Shown here: positions 22,255 through 30,693 of the stretch, one piece after another
Position numbering within the stretch: position 1 is the first letter of the stretch
Layout: every line of letters begins with the position of its first letter
DNA from: Conidiobolus incongruus B7586
Taxonomy: Eukaryota; Entomophthoromycota; Entomophthoromycetes; Entomophthorales; Conidiobolaceae
Reading direction: 5' to 3'
Assembly: GCA_000697335.1 (NCBI GenBank)
Contig: JNEM01016101.1
Location: 1 to 30,693, forward strand
DNA length: 30,693 nucleotides
Notes under the pieces: generated by a model
Told to the model about the DNA's origin: nothing
Seen by the model: the letters and a program-made list of their open reading frames with translations, nothing else
The model's database searches: none
Made by a program: the position numbers and the translations under genes

Positions 22255-22885
22255 ATGTCTTATTCTCAAAAAATTCAAAAGGATTTTCCTCAATTAGCTA
22301 AACATGATGATAAATAACTGACCAAAGTATATTCTCAAGTAATATATTTAATTATACTTACTATAGCTAATTTTAACATTAATTTAATTGAGTTTGATAA
22401 GATCGTTCAAAATAGACAAATTATAACGAAATTGAATGAGTTGAACTTTCCTGAAAAGAAACAGAAAATTAGATAAATTTCTGAATATTGATATTGATAT
22501 ACATCGATATTAATGTTAGTTATTTTTTATCTTGGACAATGTTATGGATAGTGAACTCATTCAGTTGTTAATGTTTTTTAGTAGAAAAAAAGAAAGCGTT
22601 GGATCATATTAAGGCAGAATTAGATCAAGTAATGGAATATAATTTAATTACTATCATTCTTATTAGTATAAAATATTGTTATTTATCACAATTCAATGCC
22701 GCCAAAATGGTCAGAATAAGCCAACTCAATGAAAAAATGTTAAAAATCTCCACCAAAATACAGTCTATTGGCTAAGAATTTATCGAGGTAGCTCAATTAT
22801 CGTCATGTATAATATTTGGATTGAATGTATTTATTAGGCTTTTGAATTGGCTAAAACTACCAGAGAAAAAATTTACAATTCTTAA
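22255..22885 (+). pseudogene. Decayed coiled-coil protein gene
   Basis: A stretch with coding-like composition split by intron-like spacers, as in real genes here, but not translatable as a whole. It opens with ATG and MSYSQKIQKDFPQLAK; a 54-nt intron fits at 22339-22392. Further pieces read FDKIVQNRQIITKLNEL, KKALDHIKAELDQ, MVRISQLNEKMLKIS and, after a 49-nt intron, AFELAKTTREKIYNS then TAA. In-frame TAA codons interrupt it at 22315 and within SIG-EFIE near 22776, a third TAA at 22474 lies in or beside an intron whose donor is unclear, and the expected acceptor before 22692 lacks AG. The predicted product is a short, highly charged coiled coil of the sort seen in small complex subunits, but I do not recognise the family. 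It converges on SNRNP35, about 40 bases away. A functional gene with unusual splicing is less likely. Confidence 0.5.
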
Positions 22886-22925
22886 TTATTCATTGTATTT
22901 TGCTTAAACCATTAATGATTTTTAT

Positions 22926-23851
22926 TTAATTTTTTATTTTCATATATTTCCACTCGTCTTCTCTATAATGTATATTTAATTTTTCTAATTCGTCTCTATT
23001 TCTAAATAATACATATAATTAATTGATAATATGTAGGGGTTTAATAGTATACTTACAGCTCTTTAGTCGATTTAAAAGGTTTGAATCTACCTCCAAATCT
23101 CAATTGGCCAGATTCTTTAAAACCGCCTAAACCTCCACCCAATCTTCTAGGTTTAAAACCTATCATCCTTCGACTTCTTTCATAGTCTACATATATGATC
23201 TGTCCATTTAAATTGGTTTTATGAGATTTCTATATAATTTAATTATAATCATTTCAATTATGTATTATATTATGATGGTTACTTTATAAGCTATTGAGCA
23301 CTCCGCTTTCGTTTTAAATTCTACAAATCCATAACCTTTTGATAATCCAGTAACTATATATTTGAATTAATATATAGTTATATATAGATATGTAAATAAT
23401 ATTTAATAATAATTTACCAATATCGACAATTAAATGACAATCTTTAACTATACCAAATTGATTCATATGATTTTTTAAATCATCTATTAAATGATTTAAT
23501 ATGCTAAATTAAATCTATATATCTTAATGAAATACCCTCTGTTGTATTTGGAGATAATCTACCAACAAATAAAGTTTTTTCAGGCATTTGAGTAAAATTA
23601 AATAAACTTGGTTTATCTAAATAACAATTAAATAAAGTAACCATAAAATAAAAAATATGAAATAATTTACACTTTTTTTTCTCACATTTCAACAAAGCTT
23701 TATCATATGGACCCAAACACTTGCCATCGATTAATCCAACTTGATTAATATCGTACTTTAAGCTGTAATAGTAATAGTAATTCTCTTTTCGTTCTTTATA
23801 ATGTCTATTTGAATTATTATTGTACTTGGGGTTAGAATATTTATGACTCAT
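22926..23851 (-). CDS. SNRNP35: U11/U12 snRNP 35 kDa protein (minor spliceosome)
   Basis: Six exons on the minus strand: 23671-23851, 23536-23616, 23418-23483, 23283-23353, 23057-23229, 22926-23001, giving 215 residues (human 246, which has a longer RE-rich tail). It belongs to the U11/U12 di-snRNP that recognises U12-type introns and is the counterpart of U1-70K. A Tyr/Asn-rich start is followed by the family-specific pre-RRM motif ([15 protein letters not shown]). The RRM has RNP2 LFVGRL (76-81) and RNP1 KGYGFVEF (115-122). After it comes the diagnostic RRLGGGLGG then [10 protein letters not shown] stretch shared with human U11-35K and absent from U1-70K. The last exon ([17 protein letters not shown]) is acidic; without it the frame would end at once with KEL. 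The first intron's donor (GTAAAT at 23670) was chosen for phase. The start is the first ATG; the upstream frame extension begins at TTG. Confidence 0.92.
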
Positions 23852-25228
23852 TGTCTCATTTGTAATTTGATTAATATATTGGACTGGTTTTTTATAAATT
23901 TGCAATAAATTTAACTAATTTAAATTAATGAATTAAATTTATGGGACAAATTTTTTATTATTAAAAACAATTCTTATTTTTAATAAATTGTTATATTATT
24001 TATAATTTATAATTTATAGTTTCAATATTTATAGTAATTATATTGGTTAAAAGTGTTAAATTAAAATATATTTCATTTTTTAAATTTAGATTTTAGTTTA
24101 AAGAAAATCTATTCTTTATGTAATTGAATTATTGTTATAATTGTAAAATGAAAATTGATTAAACAAATCAGTATAAAATAAATATTTGATATTACAACTT
24201 TAAATTGATAAATAATAAGGAATATTTTAGATAATTTAACATTATTTATCTTTATTAAAATTTTATTATTTTATTTAATTAATGAAAATATTAATATATT
24301 TTAATTTTAATTTAAAATTTTGAACCCAATATTAATTAATATTAAAAATTTATTATTGATATAATTAAAAATTGTATTTCATACTTATTTTTATTCAATT
24401 TAATTCATAATCTAAATCTTCAAAAACTTTATGAAATATTATTCAAATCTTAGTTATTGAATTTTGAAATTAATAATAAGGAAAAAACTATTTTTAATTT
24501 GAGAAACAATAATAATCATTAGTTAATAGTAATAATTGTATATTATAAATCGCTTACTAGATGTTAATATTAAATTCCAAACAAATCAATGAATAACGAC
24601 ATCACTTTTAGTTAATATTTTATTCAATTAATGCTTAATTATAAATTTAATGGTTTTGTGAATGAAATCTTTATTCGCATGTATATTTTAAACCAATTTA
24701 ATTAAAATTTGATTAACTTGATTTAATGCATTGAGAAAAAACTATTTACTATTCATTCAATTGAACCAATCATTAATTAGAATTTTTAAATGAAATTCAA
24801 ATTTTTAAATATTAAAAAGTGATTTAATTTAATGGTCATTTTCGCGTTATTTTTTTTAAAAAAACTTTAGTTTAGATAGTCATGATTTAATAAGAGTATG
24901 AAATCAATATTAATATAAATTTATTAAATAAACATTTTTAAATAGAGGAATAGCGATTGTTATGATCACAAATTTAGCTAAAAATATTTAAATTCGGAAT
25001 ACTCAAGCAAAATATATTGGAGTTTTGAAATGACGGAGCATTTCATCATTCAAAAATGATTTTTACTAAAAGAAAAACTGGTTTGTGGTAATTGTGATGT
25101 AATTCTTCTTTTCTTCCAGCGCATAAATTTAGTACTATTGTAGCATCAATATATAAGGGATCTATATCTATCTCTTTTTACCATACTACCTTTAATCATC
25201 TTAATAATTTGTATATTCAACAATCATA
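23852..25228. other. Intergenic, no gene seen
   Basis: About 1.4 kb between the divergent starts of SNRNP35 and the first four-pass gene. The first 900 bases are strongly AT-rich; no open frame or RNA gene was recognised. The promoter of the four-pass gene occupies the last 100 bases. Confidence 0.45.
25152..25158 (+). promoter_or_regulatory. TATA box of four-pass gene 1
   Basis: TATAAGG located 71-77 bases upstream of the ATG at 25229, followed by a pyrimidine-rich leader. Its position matches that of the box at the tandem paralogue. Confidence 0.5.
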
Positions 25229-25708
25229 ATGGTGCCTGACTATTATAAAATCCCATTCTCCGCTGCTTTTGTTGTGTTTTTGGTCTGGCTTCTTGTCAAT
25301 CTAGTTGGTCAGTTCACTAGCTTCAAACGAACCAAGACAGAAACAGTTGAAACCAGTACCACCACTGCTGAAGTCTCAACTTTCGGAACTCGCGTGGGCG
25401 ATGCTGATCGTACATTATTAGACGGGCTCTATTTATTGTCTCTTGCAGTTCTTTTCAATGCATTCATGTACGGTAACAAGGCTTCAACTGATACTTTCTC
25501 GTTGATTGCCATGTTCTCTGTCGTTATTGCAGGTGGATGTCACTTAGCCGGGGTTAGACTCGTTGCGCGAGGTTTTTGGATCTTATTCATACTTTCTATC
25601 TTAGCCATTTTCATTACTGCATTTGCCACACCTGCTCCTTACTGGAACTACCACCCAGCAGCTAATCCAGCTGCCAATCCAGCAGTTAATCCAGCAGTTA
25701 ATGGATAA
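25229..25708 (+). CDS. Four-pass membrane protein of unknown family, copy 1
   Basis: Intronless, 159 residues. I do not recognise the family. Four hydrophobic segments are clear: about 9-29 (AAFVVFLVWLLVNLVGQF), 64-82 (LLDGLYLLSLAVLFNAF), 90-112 (FSLIAMFSVVIAGGCH) and 114-134 (FWILFILSILAIFITAF). Between the first two lies a Thr/Glu-rich hydrophilic loop. The C-terminal tail has about four NPAA/NPAV tetrapeptide repeats, encoded by near-identical 12-nt units. There is no cleavable signal peptide; the first helix is preceded by MVPDYYKIPFS. Size and topology recall MARVEL-type or other tetraspan proteins, but no signature supports that. Codon use is rich in C- and G-ending codons compared with neighbours, and a TATA box lies 71-77 bases upstream, both suggesting strong expression. 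The tandem paralogue starts 1.5 kb downstream. Confidence 0.85.
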   Translation: MVPDYYKIPFSAAFVVFLVWLLVNLVGQFTSFKRTKTETVETSTTTAEVSTFGTRVGDADRTLLDGLYLLSLAVLFNAFMYGNKASTDTFSLIAMFSVVIAGGCHLAGVRLVARGFWILFILSILAIFITAFATPAPYWNYHPAANPAANPAVNPAVNG

Positions 25709-27204
25709 TTTCAACTTATCAACTGTTAATAACTCATTAATATATTCTAATATTTATATAATAATATTTATCTACTTGATTATATTAATAAAATCATCAT
25801 TAGTTATAAAATTACTTCATTCACTAGTCAAATTAAATTGAATTTCAATTACTTGGTTAATTTCTTCCAATAACCATTTAAGCCATTTTCAATGATTTTT
25901 AAATATTTAATGGTTCTTTATAAGTAACCAAAAATGAAAACTCAGATTTTATCAAATCAATCAATTTTTTGAAACAATCATTAAAATTAATGCATGCTTT
26001 TTTTTAAAAAAATGTATTATAGCATTACAATATTGTCAACTGATGAGAACTAAGTAAACAATTGTCTTAACACTGGGAACTAACAAAAATTAGCATCAAT
26101 ATTATAATATTCAGTAAACTTGTAAATATAAGAATTGTTCAAATATTTTTTGAAAACATATTCAAAATAAATTTAAACTTTATTGAATCCAGTACCATTA
26201 TTGAAATGGCATATTTATGAATATAAACTGGAATAAATTTAACTCCATTCAAAACTTATCAAAATAATAATTTTAAATTATAAATTTTAATATAAAATTA
26301 AAATAAAAAAGGAGTAATATATTTGCATTTAATATGTAAATGAATATGCTGAATAATATTGATTTATACTAAAGTAAATATAATAATAATAATAATATCA
26401 TGTTAATGCTACAAATTCTTTTATTATTAATAAAGTAAACATTGAATTGAATACAAATTATTAAGCTTAATAAATAATAAACAATGAATTTTGATATAAT
26501 CAAATATGACAAATATATAGCTATAATATATTTACACTAATATTTTGAAATTAAATACTATCAAAACATGGTTATTAGTAATATTAAGTGAATAAAAGTC
26601 ACTCGATTTTCAAAACAATCTCCAATTAGCTAAATTGCTACTTTTACATTAAAAAATTCACCAATTATTTGGTATTCAAATCAATTAGTTAAAATCTAAA
26701 GTTTAACAAATTAAGTAAACTAATAAAAGTATAAATATATTTAATTATATAAACTTTAATAAATTAGGTAAATTTGAGGAGTATTATATATATTCAGTAA
26801 ATTCATTAATTTTATGAGTGTTTCGGAATATTTGAATTTATTATAATTAAAATTTCCGATGTCAAACTTAATTTTTCTTATGAAAAATTTTTTTGATTTT
26901 AAATTAAAATTATTATTAATATTAAATTATTCAGGCTAGTTTAACTATTTTTGAAGTATTTTGTGAATATTTTGTAGGGGGTTAGAATTGTTAAATTCCT
27001 ACTTTTAAGTGTAAAAGAGACCCTTTTATTTGTTATGATTTTTATACTTAATTTGTAATTCGGTTAATAATTCTAATGATATAATTTGCTAATTCAAGTT
27101 CTTGCATAATATGGATGAGGTATTCTGGTGGTTATAAATATGATCTTTTTCCTTCGTATTTTCAGTACATTCATACTTAATCTATAAATTATCATTAAGC
27201 GACT
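25709..27204. other. Spacer between tandem paralogues, no gene seen
   Basis: About 1.5 kb of AT-rich DNA with a short run of AAT units near 26380. No coding remnant of a third copy was found. The last 80 bases hold the promoter of copy 2. Confidence 0.5.
27133..27140 (+). promoter_or_regulatory. TATA box of four-pass gene 2
   Basis: TATAAATA located 65-72 bases upstream of the ATG at 27205, followed by a T/C-rich leader as at copy 1. Confidence 0.5.
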
Positions 27205-27717
27205 ATGGTCCCTGATCAATACAAAATCCAATTTTCTGCTGCTTTTGTCGTGTTTTTGGTGTGGTTGATCATCAATTTAGTTGGTCAATTTACCTCTTTC
27301 AAAGCAACTAAAGAAGCTGCTGAGGGTGCTCCTGCTGAAAATCCCTCCTTTAAATCCAATATTGCAGATGCTGACCACGTATTGTTGAATGGTTTCTACT
27401 TACTATCCACTGCACTTATTTTCAATTCCTTCATGTCCGGTAACAAGACCGCATCGGACACCTTCTCGTTGATCGCCATGTTTTCCATTGTGATCGCAGG
27501 TGGATGCCACGTATTTGCAATCAAGCTCGTCTCAAAAGGTCTCTGGGTCTTATTCGTTCTCTCGATCTTTGCCATCTTGGTCACTGCCTTCGCCACTCCC
27601 ATCCCCTCCTTCGACTTTGGCTCCATTTCCACTTTCACTTCTAACAATAACAACAATTTCAACCCTAATACCTTTAACCCCACCAATTTGGGTGACTTTT
27701 GGCCCAGAAGCGGATAA
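27205..27717 (+). CDS. Four-pass membrane protein of unknown family, copy 2
   Basis: Intronless, 170 residues, a clear tandem paralogue of the gene at 25229. By eye about 29 of the first 33 residues are identical, as are whole blocks such as DTFSLIAMFS, VIAGGCH and TAFATP. The Ala/Glu-rich loop after the first helix differs and is slightly shorter. The tail lacks the NPAA repeats and instead has GSISTFTSNNNNNFNP, ending in FWPRSG. So membrane helices are conserved while the hydrophilic loop and tail diverge freely, the pattern of a protein whose function resides in the bilayer. Codon use is even more biased to C-ending codons (ATC, CTC, TTC), and a TATA box is present. Product family and function are unknown; it could be an abundant plasma-membrane or eisosome-like tetraspan, but nothing here proves it. 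Confidence 0.85.
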   Translation: MVPDQYKIQFSAAFVVFLVWLIINLVGQFTSFKATKEAAEGAPAENPSFKSNIADADHVLLNGFYLLSTALIFNSFMSGNKTASDTFSLIAMFSIVIAGGCHVFAIKLVSKGLWVLFVLSIFAILVTAFATPIPSFDFGSISTFTSNNNNNFNPNTFNPTNLGDFWPRSG

Positions 27718-28640
27718 TTTAGGCCGATGTTTACCTATGTACCAATAATTGAAGATATTCTATCATCTTGAATATTTATATCATGTAAATTTAGAAATTT
27801 TTTAATAAATCTCTATTATAGCATCAATTTCATTAATTGTTTTTTTTTCAAATTTTTTGACTAATATTCAATAATAATTCAAATTTAATTTCAAACACAA
27901 TAAAAATTAAATTATTCAAACTAAGAAATTTATTACAAATGAAAATGTAATCTATAATAAATAATTTTATAATTTATTATATAATTTTAACATTTATCTT
28001 TAAAATCAATATGTTTCATTGGATTTATATAAACATATACACTCTTAATTAGATTGTATAACCTAATTATTGGCACCTATTTAACAAGGTGTTTTATTAT
28101 AGTGATTTTGTTACTCAAATCTCAATAGCTTGAACTGAAATTGATCATTAAATTATTGGTCAAAAATGTAACAAGAATATAATAACAAAAGAGATTTAAA
28201 TAAATGCAATGGTTAAATTATTGATTGGGTTGCATACTTTGAGACTATCAATGCGGGAATGATCAGGGATGTGATAAATTGCTGCATCAAGGATCTGTGT
28301 AATAACTTATCTCACATTGTCTAACAATAATAAAATTCTATTTATTCCTTTATCCAATTGAGACAGATTTTTACCATAATATTACTTATCAAACTTTGAT
28401 AGTTAAATTTAATGATTTCAATTATCAATAAATATTGCAAGGATATTAACTAAATTATTGAGTTATTTTTAATAGTATTGATAATTGAATAAAGTTAATA
28501 TATTAAAATATTTTTAAGAATAATTAATTTTAAAAATAATATTAGTATTATATTTTTTTTAATATTTATAATTTATTATAAAATTCAAACTAACTTTTTT
28601 AAATAATACTAACATATAAATATTTTTTAATTGATATTAT
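27718..28640. other. 3' flank of copy 2, no gene
   Basis: AT-rich DNA of ordinary intergenic composition; no open frame, RNA gene or marked repeat recognised. Confidence 0.45.
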
Positions 28641-28940
28641 GGTTATCTTGATAATAGCTTGCTTAAGTATCTTTTACCTTATCAATAATTTTTTATAAGG
28701 ATATTATACCAAAAAGGGAAATTATTTTATTCTAAAGGTCTTATTCTTTAGATAACCTACCTTACCTTTAAATATTAGTTTTAGCCAATAATCGGGTTAT
28801 AAAAGAATCAATCTTATAAGTTTAATTATTATAGGCTAGCAAGTCTAGTATTAAATGATAATATCCTTTTGTCTTCTCCATAAACCCTTCGATCTAGTAT
28901 TATGATTTATTAATATTACTTATCTTAGCCACTCATATTA
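28641..28940. other. Slightly GC-richer block, possible degraded element
   Basis: About 300 bases with noticeably more G and C than the surroundings and words such as AAACCCTTCGATCTAG and CTAGCAAGTCTAG. All frames on both strands contain stops and no domain can be read. It may be a fragment of an old transposable element, but that is only a suspicion. Confidence 0.25.
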
Positions 28941-30693
28941 TATATTGATATCAATCGATATTATAATAATATATTCAATTATTTTAATATAAATTTCAAA
29001 GAATTTAATTAAACTTTATAAATTATTAAATGCTTATATATATAAATAATACAGATATTATAGTTATTTGATATAAAATATAATAAAATCAAGTAATAAA
29101 ATTAATATAATATATAAGAAAACTTAATTAAAAGAGATATAAATAATTCTATATATTAATAATAAATTAAAATAGATATATTAAGGAGAATATTAAATAA
29201 TATTATTAATATTTTAATATTCATAAAAATACCCTCAAATCTTAGAAAATTACTATATATTAATAATAATCAGAAAAAATAATTTAATTATCAAATAGAA
29301 GAAGAAAACCATATTATTTAATTAAATTAATATTATTTATTAATTTAAATTAAAACTAAAAAATAAATATTTAAGGAAATTCAAATTAATATAAATATAG
29401 AATTATATATCAAAATTTAAATAGTTAATGATTTAAATCTTATTTCATAAATAATTGATAAAAGATATAATCCCCTTTTTTTTCTAAATAAATAAGTTAT
29501 TCTTAATAATTTCTAAAGTAACTTAAATAGATTATTAATTAACTTATTTATTTTAAATAGAAATAAAGTTTATTCTTAATTATTTTAAATTTACAATAAT
29601 ATAATTATATAATTTCTATAATTTAATTAATAATAAAGCCTAATTTTGAATTTTTCAAGTAATTAAAAAAATATCAAATATCTTAAATATAAAGTTTAAT
29701 ATTTAATAGATAAAAGGTAAGATAAATTATTATAATATTAGGTAACTTTGATTTAAAGTTTTTATTTTTAAGATTAATAAATTAAATTTTAAATAATTTA
29801 AAATAGAAAGGTATCTATCCTCTATCTATATTAAATTCTATTAAATCTAATTTATTAAAAAATCAAATTGTCAAAAAACAAACTTATTAACTTTATATTT
29901 AAAAATATTTCTAATTAATTTAAATAATTTTTTTTCTATATTTTTTTTTCTAAATTAAATAACACTGAGTGGATATATTTATTTTTTAATTAATTTTGAT
30001 AATATCTAAAAATTAATTTAATTATATTTTTAAAGCGATAATTGTGTTTAAATATTTAATATAAAGGTTAGAATAAAGATTATTTAATTGAAATTATTAA
30101 TTTCAATTTTAGAAATTTTTTAAAATAATAAATTTAAATATCACATATTTATTATTTTATATCAATATATATTTATTATATATTTTAAGGTTTTAGTAAT
30201 TATTTCAATAATTATTAATGTGATAAAAGATATTATTAGATATTATAGGGTTATTTTTAAAAAAAATAGCTTTTATTAAAATAATTTCAAATTAAAATAT
30301 ATTATTAAAAGTAATAATATAGTGGATTTTATAATAATAAAGGATGTTAAAAAACAATAAAGGTATAGATTATTTATTTAAATTTTTATAATATTATATA
30401 AAATAAATATATCAAAATTTAAATTATAAATACTTAACTAATCAATATAACAATTAATAGATTAAAAATTTTATGAAATTAATTTGAATTGGTTAATATT
30501 AACTTAAAAGAGAAAAAAACCCAATATTTTATTTTTTATTATTTAATCAAATTATTGATTTGAAGAAACGTATTATATACAGAAAGTATAAAAAAATGAA
30601 TATTTTCAGATTATATATATATTTAGTTAAATTAAAGAGTTTTAATTATATTATTATAATAATATAAATATAAATAAAATAAAATTAAAATAA
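28941..30693. other. Terminal AT island, no gene
   Basis: About 1.75 kb of roughly 90 % A+T to the end of the window, with very little CpG. Unlike the other two islands, some CpA words remain. No open frame above background, no terminal repeats and no RNA gene were seen. Confidence 0.5.

Noticed and set aside
22255-22885. Alternative genetic code with TAA read as Gln
   Set aside because: All other genes in the window end at TAA, TAG or TGA at family-typical places and use CAA/CAG for Gln, so a standard code plus gene decay explains the stops.
25021-25080. Possible small-RNA hairpin (AAATG..CATTT and nearby ATCATT..AATGAT)
   Set aside because: Stems are short and AT-rich and match no known snRNA or snoRNA box; they are expected by chance here.
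27396-27686. 96-codon minus-strand frame
   Set aside because: Shadow of the four-pass gene copy 2, caused by its biased codon use.
1-30693. CRISPR array, operon or bacterial regulatory elements
   Set aside because: No spaced direct repeats exist, and spliceosomal introns plus eukaryote-only families show a nuclear eukaryotic sequence.

Overview
This is a nuclear window from a very AT-rich eukaryote. Genes are compact, use the standard stop codons, and carry many short U2-type introns of about 48-70 nt with GTAAGT/GTAATA-like donors and TAG (rarely AAG) acceptors. The mix of an MTA1-type MT-A70 methyltransferase, SCAI, a U11-35K homologue, a CAAX-ended Ydj1-type J-protein and a CCDC124/Lso2-like protein fits an early-diverging (zygomycete- or chytrid-grade) fungus best. 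Another protist lineage cannot be excluded from sequence alone. Intergenic DNA is much more AT-rich than exons. Parts of it form islands of over 90 % AT in which CpG is almost absent and, in at least two islands, CpA/TpG is scarce.

Layout, left to right. An AT island (about 1-760) precedes an intronless SMP-30/gluconolactonase-like gene (1229-2263, +). Next come a five-exon Derlin (2698-3627, +), a ten-exon class A DnaJ chaperone with a 14-nt microexon (4433-6164, -), and a three-exon 2OG-Fe(II) oxygenase (7338-8520, -), followed by about 2.8 kb without genes. An RRM protein (11330-12155, -) and SCAI (12386-14696, +) diverge from a shared 230-bp promoter region. SCAI converges on TRAPPC2/sedlin (14923-15550, -). 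A tRNA-Ser(AGA) (16252-16332, -) borders the second AT island (about 16540-17830). Then come the MTA1-like adenine methyltransferase (18504-19444, +), CCDC124 (20074-20872, -), a decayed coiled-coil gene (about 22255-22885, +), U11/U12 snRNP 35K (22926-23851, -), and two tandem intronless paralogues encoding an unrecognised four-pass membrane protein (25229-25708 and 27205-27717, +). The last 3 kb hold no gene and end in a third AT island.

The genes are unrelated housekeeping functions rather than an operon-like system: ER-associated degradation (Derlin), protein folding (DnaJ), vesicle tethering (TRAPPC2), ribosome biogenesis or protection (RRM protein, CCDC124), transcription or repair cofactor (SCAI), minor splicing (SNRNP35) and DNA N6-adenine methylation (MTA1). 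The SMP-30-like gene, the oxygenase and the two four-pass genes share a TATA box 60-85 bp upstream of the ATG and have few or no introns. The housekeeping genes are intron-rich and show no clear TATA box at that distance. The strongest leads are the MTA1-like enzyme, the orphan membrane-protein pair, and the CpA-depleted AT islands together with a decayed gene whose lesions look like C-to-T/G-to-A changes. All splice structures were worked out by hand from reading frame, intron consensus and family conservation.
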